DNA from: Thauera sp.
Lineage (GTDB): Bacteria; Pseudomonadota; Gammaproteobacteria; Burkholderiales; Rhodocyclaceae
NCBI GenBank assembly: GCA_017302295.1
Contig: JAFLDS010000001.1
Coordinates: 124,001-188,000, forward strand
Direction of reading: 5' to 3'
Length of the DNA stretch: 64,000 nucleotides
Shown: positions 41,398-50,458 of the stretch, in pieces
Numbering within the stretch: the first letter of the stretch is position 1
Layout: the number at the start of each line of letters is the position of its first letter
Made by a program: the position numbers and the translations under genes
Notes under the pieces: generated by a model
Seen by the model: only the letters and a program-made list of their open reading frames with translations
The model's database searches: none
Told to the model about the DNA's origin: nothing

Positions 41398-41416
41398 GAT
41401 ATGTTGCGCGCATACC
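41398..41416. promoter_or_regulatory. Weak MarR-type palindrome upstream of the quinone-reductase operon
   Basis: GATATGTTGCGCGCATACC shares 14 of 19 positions with the TATATGCTTCGCGCATAGA site in front of marR at 58.5 kb. It lies about 100 bp before the ATG at 41518. Confidence 0.4.
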
Positions 41417-41517
41417 TTCATAGTCTGACACGCGAAATCTTTAAATCCCGAGTATATTTCGGAAGAAATTTCGATCTGATCGATAAGACTTCAGGATACA
41501 GCAAGCTGGAGACACCG

Positions 41518-42531
41518 ATGAAAGCCGTTGGTTACAAGGTTCCGGGACCCATCGCCGAGGACGCCTCTCTGGTCGACATTGATCTGCCTCGGCCTGTCGC
41601 TGAAGGAGGCGATATCCTGGTTGAGGTGAAGGCTGTCTCGGTCAACCCGGTCGACTACAAAATCCGCAGCAGCACGCCGCCCGCTGATGGCGATTGGAAA
41701 GTGCTGGGATGGGATGCGGCCGGGATCGTGCAAGAGGTCGGCCCCGACGTGACGCAGTTCGCGGTAGGCGACGAGGTCTATTATGCCGGATCGCTCATAA
41801 GGCCTGGCACCAATGCGGAGTTCCATCTCGTCGACGCCCGGATCGTCGGTCGTAAACCCGCGTCGCTCGACTGGGCGGAAGCGGCGGCGCTGCCACTCAC
41901 GACGTTGACGGCCTGGGAAGCCATGTTCGATCGCCTGGACGTGACGAAGCCCGTTCCCGGGGCGGCGGCGGCGATCCTCATCATCGGTGGTGCGGGTGGG
42001 GTCGGGTCGATCGCCATCCAGATCGCTCGACAGCGCACGGATCTCATCGTCATCTCCACCGCCTCTCGGCCGGAAACCCAGGAGTGGGTTAAAGGGCTTG
42101 GGGCTCATCATGTCATCGACCACTCTCGGCCGCTCGCGCCACAGATTGCCGAGCTCAACATCGGCGCTCCCGCTTTCGTGTTCTCGACCACGCATACCGA
42201 GCAGCATGCATCCGACATCGCCGAACTGATCGCCCCGCAAGGACGGTTCGGATTCATCGACGATCCCAAGGCGCTCGACGTCATGCTGTTCAAGCGCAAG
42301 GCAGTGTCGATCCACCACGAGCTGATGTTCACACGGTCGCTCTACGGCACGCCCGACATGGATGAGCAGGGCAAGATCCTCAATTCGCTGGCGGTGCTGG
42401 TGGACGACGGCAAAATTCGCACGACGCTAACCGAAAAATTGTCGCCAATTAATGCCGCCAATCTGAAGACGGTGCACGCACTGATCGAAAGTGGCGCGGC
42501 AAGAGGCAAGATTGTCCTCGAAGGCTTCTGA
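41518..42531 (+). CDS. Zinc-binding-alcohol-dehydrogenase-family quinone reductase (MDR)
   Basis: 337 residues. GroES-like N-domain (ILVEVKAVSVNPVDYKIR, VLGWDAAGIVQEVG) and nucleotide-binding domain with IIGGAGGVGSIAIQIAR. No zinc-ligand cysteine cluster is seen, as in NADPH:quinone reductases. It probably detoxifies quinones or enals. Start at 41518 (MKAVGYKVPG), after ctggaga; the frame is open 41 codons upstream. First gene of a plus-strand operon with the GlcG, DUF1330, thioredoxin-like, DM13 and MFS genes. Confidence 0.9.
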   Translation: MKAVGYKVPGPIAEDASLVDIDLPRPVAEGGDILVEVKAVSVNPVDYKIRSSTPPADGDWKVLGWDAAGIVQEVGPDVTQFAVGDEVYYAGSLIRPGTNAEFHLVDARIVGRKPASLDWAEAAALPLTTLTAWEAMFDRLDVTKPVPGAAAAILIIGGAGGVGSIAIQIARQRTDLIVISTASRPETQEWVKGLGAHHVIDHSRPLAPQIAELNIGAPAFVFSTTHTEQHASDIAELIAPQGRFGFIDDPKALDVMLFKRKAVSIHHELMFTRSLYGTPDMDEQGKILNSLAVLVDDGKIRTTLTEKLSPINAANLKTVHALIESGAARGKIVLEGF

Positions 42532-42604
42532 TGACTGCCACCGCCGAACGTCTTTTCTAACCTCAAGAACGCCGGACGGATTACGCCACGGCGAAGGAAA
42601 TTTC

Positions 42605-43036
42605 ATGACGAAATCCATTGCCACCGCCTCGATCAACCGCGAAACCGCCGTCGCCCTCATCGACGCGGCGATCGCCGCGGCACGCACAATCGGCATCCCG
42701 GCTGCGGTCGCCGTCGTCGACGCCACCGGTAACCTGGGCGCGTTCGAGCGCACTGATGACGCGCCGTTTCTCACCGTCGATGTTGCCATCGACAAGGCTT
42801 GGAGTTCCGCCTCGTTTGGGTACCCCACCCATGTCTGGAACGACTATGTTTCGAACGATCCAAAAGTGGCGCCGCTGGCCTATCGCCCCCGGATGGTCGC
42901 TGTCGGCGGAGGCTATCCGATCCTGGAAGACGGGAAGTTGATCGGCGGGATCGGCATCTCCGGAGGCAACTATCAGCAGGATCAGGATGCGTGCGTCGAG
43001 GCACTCACGAAAATCGGGTTCGAGCTGCCAGCCTGA
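42605..43036 (+). CDS. GlcG/HbpS family heme-binding-type protein
   Basis: 143 residues: full GlcG/HbpS fold (ETAVALIDAAIAAARTIGIP, AVVDATGNLGAFERTDDAP, GGIGISGGN). HbpS relatives bind heme and sense redox stress; most members are uncharacterised. Cytoplasmic here, with no signal peptide. Start at 42605 after gaagga. 73 bp after the quinone reductase. Confidence 0.87.
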   Translation: MTKSIATASINRETAVALIDAAIAAARTIGIPAAVAVVDATGNLGAFERTDDAPFLTVDVAIDKAWSSASFGYPTHVWNDYVSNDPKVAPLAYRPRMVAVGGGYPILEDGKLIGGIGISGGNYQQDQDACVEALTKIGFELPA

Positions 43037-43083
43037 CGACTTTAAGGCCATCGCCAGCGGCGGTGGCCTGCAGATGCGACCTT

Positions 43084-43389
43084 ATGAAAGACTTTAAGAT
43101 GGAAGCGTTCGTCGTCTTCACCCGCGAAGAAACCACCGATCCGGAAGAACTCGCAACCTATTCTGCAGGCGTCGGCCCATCGTTCGATGGCCACGACGTA
43201 ACCTTTCTCGCCGCTTATGGCACGATGGAGCATTTGGAGGGGCCGCCCGTCGAAGGGGCCGTAATTTTGCGGTTCCCGACGATGCAGGCCGCCCGTGATT
43301 GGTATCATAGCCCCGCCTACCAAACCATCGCTGCGCACCGTTTTGCCGGTTCCCGCTATCGCGCCTTTGTCATTGAGGGGCGGCGGTGA
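43084..43389 (+). CDS. DUF1330 family protein
   Basis: 101 residues. Dimeric alpha/beta-barrel of DUF1330: VEGAVILRFPTMQAARDWYH followed by SPAYQTIAAHRF is the diagnostic stretch. Function unknown. The ATG at 43084 is used, but the ATG at 43099 with gaaag in front is equally possible. Third gene of the operon. Confidence 0.85.
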   Translation: MKDFKMEAFVVFTREETTDPEELATYSAGVGPSFDGHDVTFLAAYGTMEHLEGPPVEGAVILRFPTMQAARDWYHSPAYQTIAAHRFAGSRYRAFVIEGRR

Positions 43390-43540
43390 CACACCGACGG
43401 AAGAACGGCGGGGCTGGCCACGAGGTATCGGTCGGCGAACTCGCATCCTACAACCTGTAGGGGATCAAGGCGGTGAGGTTCGCGTGCCATCGCCACAAGC
43501 GACCACTCATCGGACTTCTGCATCGGAATTGGAGGATCAG

Positions 43541-44011
43541 ATGAGCGTCGACGAACGACAAGCCCCCGAGCTGCGGGTGCAGAGATGGATTGGCGCGGAT
43601 GGAGAAAGCATCGCGCCGCTCAAGCTGTCGGATCTCGGCACCGGCCCGAAAGTCCTCTTCGCCTTCCAGCACTGGTGCCGTGGCTGCCATTTGCATGGAT
43701 TTCCGACGCTACAAAGGTTGCATGGTGCATTGAGCGCCAAGGGCGTGGGCTTCGCGGTGATCCAGACCGTCTTCGAAGGAGCGGATGAGAACACCTTCGA
43801 GAAGCTGCGCGTGAACCAGCTCAAGTATGCGCTTCCTGTCGCGTTCGGTCAGGACGAGCCACCTGCCGGCGCGACGCTTCCCACCTTCATGGAGGACTAC
43901 CGCACGCGGGGAACGCCCTGGTTCTCCGTGATGGACGCTGGCGGCCGCATCGTATTCTCGGACTTCCATCTCGACGCCGATCAGCTCGTGAAGGGACTGG
44001 AGCTGGTGTAA
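43541..44011 (+). CDS. Thioredoxin-like (AhpC/TlpA-type) redox protein
   Basis: 156 residues, thioredoxin fold with a CxxC motif in HWCRGCHLHGFP and the cis-Pro region GATLPTFMEDY. It lacks a signal peptide or anchor, so it is cytoplasmic, and could reduce disulfides or act as a peroxiredoxin-like partner of the Msr enzymes. The start at 43541 has a perfect GGAGG 6 nt upstream. Precedes the DM13 gene by 3 nt. Confidence 0.85.
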   Translation: MSVDERQAPELRVQRWIGADGESIAPLKLSDLGTGPKVLFAFQHWCRGCHLHGFPTLQRLHGALSAKGVGFAVIQTVFEGADENTFEKLRVNQLKYALPVAFGQDEPPAGATLPTFMEDYRTRGTPWFSVMDAGGRIVFSDFHLDADQLVKGLELV

Positions 44012-44014
44012 CCG

Positions 44015-44527
44015 ATGCGGCGCTGGGTCATCCTGATTGCCACCCATCTCGCGATGCTCGCCATGGGCTTCGCGGGCGGTGTCTACACGCTGCCGATCCT
44101 GACCGCCCCCCAGGCCCCGGACGCGGCGGCCTTGCGGACCATCTCAGCCGAGACGCTCTACGCAGGGCGTCTGGCCCGCGATCTCAAAGGCAGCGACCTG
44201 CTTCACTGGGGGGAAGGCGAGATCCGGGTCTCGCGCGACCGTATCGCCCATATCGGGCGCCTCGCCCCTGGTCCCGACTACAAGCTCTACCTCGCACCAC
44301 GTTTCGTCGACACGAAGGAGGCCTTTCTCCTAATCAAGGACAGATCAGTCCGCGTGGGCGATGTGAAGACGTTCAACGGCTTCATCGTCGAGGTGCCTGC
44401 CGGCATCGATGTCCGTGACTACAACACGGTCGTCATCTGGTGCGAAGCATTCGACCAGTTCATCAGTGCGGCAGAGTATCAACCCTCAAGTCAGGCCCGA
44501 GAACGAGCCCGGCGATGGATACCATGA
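44015..44527 (+). CDS. Membrane-anchored DM13 domain protein
   Basis: 170 residues. One N-terminal helix (VILIATHLAMLAMGFAGGVY) is followed by a DM13 domain with GEGEIRV, YKLYLAPRF and the diagnostic VVIWCEAFDQFISAAEY. DM13 domains are proposed electron-transfer modules with a redox-active Cys. It faces the periplasm. Overlaps the MFS start by 4 nt (ATGA). Confidence 0.85.
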   Translation: MRRWVILIATHLAMLAMGFAGGVYTLPILTAPQAPDAAALRTISAETLYAGRLARDLKGSDLLHWGEGEIRVSRDRIAHIGRLAPGPDYKLYLAPRFVDTKEAFLLIKDRSVRVGDVKTFNGFIVEVPAGIDVRDYNTVVIWCEAFDQFISAAEYQPSSQARERARRWIP

Positions 44528-45786
44528 GGTCGGCGGGCAAGCGCGGCCTCGTTCTCGCGCCGGTGGCGGCGCTGCTGCTGAGCGTCGCCGCTCTGCTGCT
44601 GGGCAATGGCCTGCTGAGCACGCTCCTGATCGTGAGAGCCGGCCATGAGGGGTTCTCGACCGGCGCGATCAGCGCGATGATGTCCTTCTATTTCGCGGGT
44701 TTCACGATCGGCGCGCTCGTGTTGCCACCGATCATCGTCTCCGTGGGACATGTCAGAACCTTCGCCGGCTTCGCGGCCATTGCCTCGATGACCGCCCTTC
44801 TCCATGTGGCGTTCGTGGAGCCGATCGCCTGGATGCCGCTTCGCCTGATTACCGGCTTCGCCTACGCGGGCATGATCCTCGCAACGGAGAGTTGGCTCAA
44901 CGCCCACGCATTGCCATCCACACGCGGGCAGCTCCTGTCGATATTCGGAGTTGTCTCTATGGGCTCATGGGCAATCGGGCAGGCGTTACTCAACATCGCA
45001 CCGCCCGCCGACGTGACATTGTTCCTCATCGTGTCGCTGCTGATATCAGCGGCGGTGGTTCCGATCACCTTGCTGCCCAGTCATCCGCCGGCCCAGGTGG
45101 AACAGGAATGGGTCGCGTTCAGGGACCTCGTCCTCGTATCACCTCTCGCTGCGGCTGGCGCTTTCCTGGCCGGCCTGGCTATCGGTGGTTTCTGGGGCAT
45201 GGGCGCGAACTTCGCCCAGAGCATCGGCCTCGATGTGGGCGGTATCTCCGCCTTCATGGCTGCGGTTCTTGGTGGAACGCTCGCCTTCCATTGGCCACTC
45301 GGTTGGCTTTCGGATCGAGTGCCCCGGAATCTTGTCATCGCCGGTGCGGCGCTGGCGTCCGCAGCGTCTGCCATCGGCGTAGCGTTGGCGGTGGAAGCGC
45401 CTCTGCCGCTGCTCCTTGCGGCAGGTGCGCTGTTCGGCGGCTTTGGCATCCCGATTTATTCGTTGTGTCTCGCCGTCGCAAACGACGATCTTCCGGCCGG
45501 TCGGCTACTCGGCACCGCGCGCGGGCTTCTGTTGCTCAACGGGATCGGGACAGCCGCTGGCCCCCTAATAGGAGCAGCTGCAATGAATATCGTCGGCCCT
45601 GGCGGCCTGTTCCTTTATGCGGCGGCGTTGCTCACGCTCCTGGCAGTGCTGGCCATCGCCCGCAGGCAGCCGAGGCGCGCCAACCAGGCCAAGGCGGCCC
45701 CCCGTTCTCCGAGCACGCCGATGATAACCGGATCTCTCGATACGATGATATGCATGGAGAAGCGGGCGCAGGGCGTGCGGGATTAG
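44524..45786 (+). CDS. MFS transporter (YcaD-like)
   Basis: 420 residues, about twelve membrane helices. The cytoplasmic loop WLSDRVPRN and the early STGAISAMMSFYFAGFTIGA resemble the YcaD-type branch of the major facilitator family. Substrate unknown; an efflux role would fit a stress operon. Start by overlap with the DM13 stop. Last gene of the plus-strand operon; converges with ridA-like. Confidence 0.87.
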   Translation: MRSAGKRGLVLAPVAALLLSVAALLLGNGLLSTLLIVRAGHEGFSTGAISAMMSFYFAGFTIGALVLPPIIVSVGHVRTFAGFAAIASMTALLHVAFVEPIAWMPLRLITGFAYAGMILATESWLNAHALPSTRGQLLSIFGVVSMGSWAIGQALLNIAPPADVTLFLIVSLLISAAVVPITLLPSHPPAQVEQEWVAFRDLVLVSPLAAAGAFLAGLAIGGFWGMGANFAQSIGLDVGGISAFMAAVLGGTLAFHWPLGWLSDRVPRNLVIAGAALASAASAIGVALAVEAPLPLLLAAGALFGGFGIPIYSLCLAVANDDLPAGRLLGTARGLLLLNGIGTAAGPLIGAAAMNIVGPGGLFLYAAALLTLLAVLAIARRQPRRANQAKAAPRSPSTPMITGSLDTMICMEKRAQGVRD

Positions 45787-45816
45787 CGCGGCACGGCGCC
45801 TGCACGAACCGCGGGG

Positions 45817-46218
45817 TCAGGCGATGATAGCTGTTACGCGAATTTCGATACGCATGGTTGGAAGCCCCAGCGCTTCGATTCCCAACTGCGTCCAGATTGG
45901 AGCGCGGTCGGGCATGTAGTGGCGATACAGCTTGGCCATTGTTTCGTTGATCACGGGAGGGAATCCACCGACGTGATAGGAATTGACGTGGACCACATGC
46001 GGCCAGCGTGCTCCGGCGGTCGCGAGCGTCCGTTCCACGTTCTTGAACGCCTGCTCGATCTCTTCCTCAATCGACTCCGGAATGACGAGATCGTCGTTCC
46101 ATCCGCCCTGTCCGGAGATCTCCACGCGGTCACCAATGCGCATTGCCTGAGAATAATGAAGCGCGTCATGCAGGCGCGTCCCGTATCCGGGGGTGATGAA
46201 GAATGAAGGTGTTGTCAT
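45817..46218 (-). CDS. RidA-family (YjgF) protein
   Basis: 133 residues of the trimeric RidA fold: HYSQAMRIGDRVEISGQGG, FKNVERTLATAG and RAPIWTQLGIEALG. The catalytic Arg of true RidA is not obvious at the C-terminal RIEIRVTA. Members remove reactive enamines or act as chlorine-activated chaperones. Start at 46218. Last gene in the long msrB operon. Confidence 0.85.
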   Translation of the reverse strand: MTTPSFFITPGYGTRLHDALHYSQAMRIGDRVEISGQGGWNDDLVIPESIEEEIEQAFKNVERTLATAGARWPHVVHVNSYHVGGFPPVINETMAKLYRHYMPDRAPIWTQLGIEALGLPTMRIEIRVTAIIA

Positions 46219-46324
46219 GAGTTTGCCTTTGATGAGCCAGGTCAACGCGGCTGCAAGTGACCGTATGCATGCAGAAAGAGATGCAGGGCGTTCGGCACTA
46301 GCGCGCCGGCTGCGGTGGAGGGCT

Positions 46325-46774
46325 TTATTCCACGTCTTCTACGGTGAGGTCCCGGCCGTTGAACTGCACGGTCTCCCCGGCTCGGGCACCCTCGATCGCT
46401 TCGAAGATCGGCGCCATCGTGGAAATGCCCATGAGCTCACGCCCCTGACAGGTAAACTTGCTCGTTGACACCGCGATCACAAAGTGGCGGCCGGACAGCT
46501 TGACGACAGCGCCTTCGTTGACGGCCAACTTGGGGCCGAAATCGATCGTCCTGAGCTTTTCGAGTTTATTGGCGTAGTCATGGAGCGTGTCATCGAGCGC
46601 TTCAGCGAAGTCGCTCGCGACCTCGGCCTGAGCTAGTTCGTCGTTTTCGATCGGTTCGCTCCGATCGAGCCGAGCGGTAGAGACATAGTCCAGGTAGTTT
46701 TCGCGAGCGCTGTGCAACGCTGCTGTCTCCAGCAAGAGCATAGTTTCTCGTATGTGGTCCTTGTTCCAGTCCAT
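46325..46774 (-). CDS. Hypothetical protein with GreA/GreB C-terminal-like domain
   Basis: 149 residues. The N-terminal half is helical and acidic; the C-terminal half (VNEGAVVKLSGRHFVIAV, ISTMAPIFEAIEGARAGETV) resembles the FKBP-like domain of GreA/GreB and Rnk. It may bind RNA polymerase. The helical half is too short for a full Gre coiled coil, so cleavage stimulation is doubtful. The ATG at 46774 follows a perfect AGGAGG site. Confidence 0.65.
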   Translation of the reverse strand: MDWNKDHIRETMLLLETAALHSARENYLDYVSTARLDRSEPIENDELAQAEVASDFAEALDDTLHDYANKLEKLRTIDFGPKLAVNEGAVVKLSGRHFVIAVSTSKFTCQGRELMGISTMAPIFEAIEGARAGETVQFNGRDLTVEDVE

Positions 46775-46861
46775 AATCACCTCCTAATTTTCGATGTTCT
46801 TAAAGTTCAGCCTGCAGATGTGTGGGCCAGGAAGGCCAGCCTTTCCGGCTAAGCGACACCG

Positions 46862-47434
46862 CTATTCGTCGCTGATGACGTCTTCGCCCTGGTATGGAAC
46901 CCTGATCAGCCGAGGATCTCGAATGATGCTCGTGACGAGCCAGACATATTCCTGCTCGGCGGTATCGAAGCCGAGGATGCTGAAGGATTGGCCGAAAGGG
47001 CATGGCGGGAAGTCTGGAAAGCCCTCGCGCAGAACGTAACGCTCGGGATCGCTGTGAAACTCGCTCTTGTAGACTTTCCGTAGTCCGTGCTTGCTCGGCG
47101 CGTCCTGGTCACCTGCCGGTGCTGTTTCCCGATGCGCCACAAGGCGCTCGGACAAGTCGCGGGGGCAGATTTCGTGGAACACGTCGAAGGCGTCGATCAA
47201 CAGGCCTTTATGCTCTGTCGCCGGATCGGTGATCGCGTAGATGTTGGAGGCATCTTCGCCGTCGTCCCCGCTCTCGAGGCGCAACGCCGCATCGACGCGA
47301 ATGCTGCATGCATCGAGGGTTGACCCTAGTTCGAGATCGACGAGATTGCCGTCCTTGACGCGGTATTCGCGGTCATAGCCTTTGGCGATGAATGACTGGA
47401 CTGCTTCTAGAACGTCGGTCACCTGGGAGGTCAT
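46862..47434 (-). CDS. Conserved hypothetical protein (190 aa)
   Basis: 190 residues from the ATG at 47434. The N-terminal part (VLEAVQSFIAKGYDREYRVK, then VDAALRLES and AITDPATEHKGLLIDAFDV) looks like small proteins sometimes labelled phosphoribosylpyrophosphate synthetase, a doubtful name with no synthetase motif here. The C-terminal half is unfamiliar. Downstream of corA in the msrB operon. Function unknown. Confidence 0.7.
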   Translation of the reverse strand: MTSQVTDVLEAVQSFIAKGYDREYRVKDGNLVDLELGSTLDACSIRVDAALRLESGDDGEDASNIYAITDPATEHKGLLIDAFDVFHEICPRDLSERLVAHRETAPAGDQDAPSKHGLRKVYKSEFHSDPERYVLREGFPDFPPCPFGQSFSILGFDTAEQEYVWLVTSIIRDPRLIRVPYQGEDVISDE

Positions 47435-47525
47435 GGAAGCACCTTCATCTTGAACTGGATTGGACACGCTCGCGCACAAAGCGCGCTGTGACTCGGCGGA
47501 CGGAGAAGCTCGCGAAGTGCGTTAC

Positions 47526-48494
47526 TCATAGCCACTTGGCCTTCTTGAAGCGCATGAATAGGAGAAGGCAGAACACCGCTATCACTCCGAGCACGACGAA
47601 GTAGCCATATGGCGTGTCCAGTTCCGGCATGTGCTTGAAGTTCATGCCATATATTCCGGCGATCGCCGTCGGGACCGCCAAGATCGCCGCCCAGGCCGCG
47701 AGCTGGCGAGTGACCACACCGATCCTTTGCGCTTCCAGAAGGCTGCTGGCCTCGAAGACCGTGGACAGGACAAGCAGGAGGCCGTCGACCATGGACTGCA
47801 CGCGGTGGACATGGTCCGCGACGTCGTGGAAATATGGTGTCATTTCGGCGCTGATGCAGGGAAAGTGGCCGCGAACGAGCTTTCGCACCAGCTCGGCCAT
47901 AGCCCCGAGCGTGCGCTGGAACCGCGTGAGTTCGGACCTTAGTTCGAAGATTCGCGCCACCTCTTCTGGCCCGAGGAAATCGTGCAGCGACCGTCGCTCC
48001 ATCGCCAGGACGTCGTCCTCGATCATTTCGAAGATGGGCAGATACTGGTCGACCACTCGGTGCAAGATCGCGTGCAGCACATAGTCGACACCCTTGCCGA
48101 ACTGCGTCGGCGATGCCTCGAGTTGCTCCCGAAGTTTGCCCAGCGCTCCGGCATTGCCGTGCCGCACGGTGATAAGGTGATTGTGACCGGTGAAGATCGC
48201 CATCTTGCCGTAGCTGATCCGGTCGCCGACCAGCTCGGCGGTCTGGGCGACGACGTACAACTCATCGTTGTAGACCTCGAGCTTGGGCGGGCACAGCGGG
48301 TGCATGGCGTTGTCGATCGCCAAAGGATGGAGGTTATACGTCGTCTGGATCGCGCTGAGTTCGTCTGCGGTGGGCTCGCTAAGCGCGATCCAGCAGAAGC
48401 CCGAGCGATTCTCGTTTAGTTCGACGTGCTCATCGAGCCTGATTTCACGGACTCGCTTACCTTCGTTGTAATAATATGCGGCGATAATGGTCAT
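47526..48494 (-). CDS. corA: CorA-family magnesium/cobalt transporter
   Basis: 322 residues. A long cytoplasmic funnel is followed by two C-terminal membrane helices with the signature YGMNF between them. CorA moves Mg2+ (and Co2+/Ni2+) down its gradient as a pentamer. The loop PELDTPYGY follows. The start at 48494 (MTIIAAYYYNEGKRV) overlaps the glutathione transferase stop by 4 nt, so it is translationally coupled. Confidence 0.92.
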   Translation of the reverse strand: MTIIAAYYYNEGKRVREIRLDEHVELNENRSGFCWIALSEPTADELSAIQTTYNLHPLAIDNAMHPLCPPKLEVYNDELYVVAQTAELVGDRISYGKMAIFTGHNHLITVRHGNAGALGKLREQLEASPTQFGKGVDYVLHAILHRVVDQYLPIFEMIEDDVLAMERRSLHDFLGPEEVARIFELRSELTRFQRTLGAMAELVRKLVRGHFPCISAEMTPYFHDVADHVHRVQSMVDGLLLVLSTVFEASSLLEAQRIGVVTRQLAAWAAILAVPTAIAGIYGMNFKHMPELDTPYGYFVVLGVIAVFCLLLFMRFKKAKWL

Positions 48495-49195
48495 GCAGGC
48501 CTCGCAGGAATTCGCAGGCCACGCTGTACAGCCGGTCGCGCCAGCCCGCGTTCGAGCCATGCCTGCACGTTCGAATAGCTGCTTAGGCCGAGGATGTCGC
48601 CCGCTGCGTAGAATTCGACCAGCGCATTCACCCAGCCAAACGTCGCAATGTCCGCGATCGAGTAATCATCGACAATCCATTCACGGCCCTCCAGCCGGTG
48701 ATCCAGGACCCCGAGAAGACGCCTGGATTCATCAACAAAGCGCTGCCGAGGTCGCTTGTCCTCATAGTCCTTGCCGGCAAATCGCAGGAAAAAGCCTAGC
48801 TGTCCGAAGGTCGGCCCAACGCCCGACACCTGAAAGAACACCCAGGCCAGAGTCTCGTACCGCTGGGCGGGTGTTGTTGAGATGAGCTGCCCCGTCTTGT
48901 CGGCCAGATAGATGAGGATCGCACCGGTTTCCCATATGCCAATGGGCTGGCCGTCAGGGCCAGCCGGATCGATGATCGCGGGTATGCGGCCGTTGGGATT
49001 CAACGACACGAACGCTGGATCCTTCGACTCGTTGTTCGAGATGTCGACGAAGTGGGGCTCATACGGCAGGCCAGTCTCCTCCAGCATCATCGAGACCTTG
49101 ACGCCGTTGGGCGTGGGGGCCGCGTATAGTTGCAAGCGATCCGGATAAGATGCTGGCCAGCGCTGCGTGATGGGAAAGGAGGAGAGGTCTGTCAT
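48491..49195 (-). CDS. Glutathione S-transferase (YghU/Ure2p-like)
   Basis: 234 residues: thioredoxin-like N-domain (LYAAPTPNGVKVSMMLEETG, LNPNGRIPAIIDP, WETGAILIYLADK) and an all-helical C-domain. The TPNG motif is typical of YghU-type enzymes, which bind glutathione disulfide and reduce peroxides. Start at 49195. Between msrA and corA in the same operon. Confidence 0.93.
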   Translation of the reverse strand: MTDLSSFPITQRWPASYPDRLQLYAAPTPNGVKVSMMLEETGLPYEPHFVDISNNESKDPAFVSLNPNGRIPAIIDPAGPDGQPIGIWETGAILIYLADKTGQLISTTPAQRYETLAWVFFQVSGVGPTFGQLGFFLRFAGKDYEDKRPRQRFVDESRRLLGVLDHRLEGREWIVDDYSIADIATFGWVNALVEFYAAGDILGLSSYSNVQAWLERGLARPAVQRGLRIPARPA

Positions 49196-49327
49196 ATCTG
49201 GATCCTGGCACTGCGACGGCGGCTGAATGGAATGATCTGCTTCAAGGCCGGGTTCGACGACCGCGTCGATTGACGCGGTCGTCGGAGGTTGCGAACCGGA
49301 TCGGCGCGGCACTAACGGCAGCGAAGC

Positions 49328-49867
49328 CTATTCCGCTGCAGCCCCGGCCGCAGGGCTCACATCGCCGGCCTCATGCCGCTTTGGAAGAACCCAGTCGGGA
49401 CGGACGAAGTGGCAGGTGTAGCCGCCCGGCCGCTTCTCCAGATAATCCTGGTGATCGGGCTCGGCCTCCCAGAACTCGCCGACCGGCTGGACCTCGGTCA
49501 CCACTTTGCCATCCCACAGCCCCGAGGCATCCACATCGGCGATCGTATCCTCGGCGACGCGCTTCTGCTCCTCGTCGACATAATAGATGCCCGACCGGTA
49601 GGAGAGCCCACGATCATTGCCCTGGCGGTTCAGCGTCGTCGGATCGTGGATCTGGAAGAAGAATTCCAGGATGTGCCGGTAGCTCGTCACTGTCGGGTCG
49701 AAGACAATCTCGATCCCCTCGGCATGCGTGCCGTGATTACGATACGTGGCGTTCGGAATATCGCCGCCCGTGTAACCCACACGGGTCGAGATGATGCCGG
49801 GCCGCTTGCGGATCAGATCCTGCATGCCCCAGAAACATCCTCCTGCGAGAACAGCGCGCTGATGCAT
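49328..49867 (-). CDS. msrA: Peptide methionine-S-sulfoxide reductase MsrA
   Basis: 179 residues with the classical [11 protein letters not shown] active site, GYTGG and YHxG-like [11 protein letters not shown] regions, and FFQIHDPTT. It reduces Met-(S)-sulfoxide using thioredoxin. A second Cys in YTCHFVRP can resolve. One base after the msrB stop, so msrB-msrA form an R/S-sulfoxide repair pair. Confidence 0.95.
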   Translation of the reverse strand: MHQRAVLAGGCFWGMQDLIRKRPGIISTRVGYTGGDIPNATYRNHGTHAEGIEIVFDPTVTSYRHILEFFFQIHDPTTLNRQGNDRGLSYRSGIYYVDEEQKRVAEDTIADVDASGLWDGKVVTEVQPVGEFWEAEPDHQDYLEKRPGGYTCHFVRPDWVLPKRHEAGDVSPAAGAAAE

Positions 49868-49868
49868 G

Positions 49869-50312
49869 TTAAGCCTCCTCTACTTGATCGAGATATTCAC
49901 CGTATCCCTCGGACTCCATCTCGTCGCGCGGGATGAAGCGAAGGGACGCAGAGTTGATGCAGTAGCGCAGACCGCCGCGGTCGGAAGGACCGTCCGGGAA
50001 AACGTGGCCCAGATGGCTGTCGGCGTGTACCGACCTGACCTCCGTCCGGACCATGCCGTGTGCACTGTCCCGCACCTCGTTCACGTTTGCCGGAACGATC
50101 GGCTTGGTGAAGCTGGGCCAGCCAGTACCCGAATCGAACTTGTCCGTTGAAGCGAACAGCGGCTCTCCCGACACTATGTCGACGTAGATGCCAGGCTCCT
50201 TGTTGTCGTTGTGCTCACCCGTGAAGGGCCTTTCGGTCCCCGAATCCTGGGTAATCCGGCGTTGCTCGGGGGTCAGGCGGTCAACTGCTGCCTGTGACTT
50301 CTCAAACTTCAT
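49869..50312 (-). CDS. msrB: Peptide methionine-R-sulfoxide reductase MsrB
   Basis: 147 residues. The catalytic Cys is in [11 protein letters not shown] and the GTGWPSF substrate pocket is present. The zinc-binding CxxC pairs of many MsrB proteins are replaced ([11 protein letters not shown]), so this is the zinc-free type. Start at 50312, four codons inside the open frame. First gene of the long operon msrB-msrA-gst-corA-hyp-hyp-ridA, behind a LysR-box promoter. Confidence 0.95.
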   Translation of the reverse strand: MKFEKSQAAVDRLTPEQRRITQDSGTERPFTGEHNDNKEPGIYVDIVSGEPLFASTDKFDSGTGWPSFTKPIVPANVNEVRDSAHGMVRTEVRSVHADSHLGHVFPDGPSDRGGLRYCINSASLRFIPRDEMESEGYGEYLDQVEEA

Positions 50313-50379
50313 GATAGTCTCCAATAATTAATCTAGAGAGCTCGACACACTGTCATTTATCTTTGCAGTCATTGCGCCG

Positions 50380-50434
50380 ACTATAGCAGTGCGCCCCAGA
50401 TTTATCCAATACGCTGCGCGTATAGTTTCCATAG
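50380..50434 (-). promoter_or_regulatory. LysR-type box and promoter of the msrB operon
   Basis: On the minus strand: box (GTATAGTTTCCATAG on plus, 50420-50434), 10 nt, -35 TTGGAT (50404-50409), 18-nt spacer, -10 TATAGT (50380-50385), about 70 bp before msrB. The lysR gene next door is the obvious candidate regulator. Confidence 0.75.
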
Positions 50435-50458
50435 CGCCGAAGCTCTTCACGTCGTGAT

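Larger units (their letters stand above)
40913..41517. other. Divergent regulatory region, about 600 bp
   Basis: No gene seen. It separates the Mo-oxidoreductase operon (minus) from the quinone-reductase operon (plus), is AT-richer than its surroundings, and holds a LysR-box promoter (41090-41145) and a weaker MarR-like palindrome (41398-41416). Confidence 0.6.
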
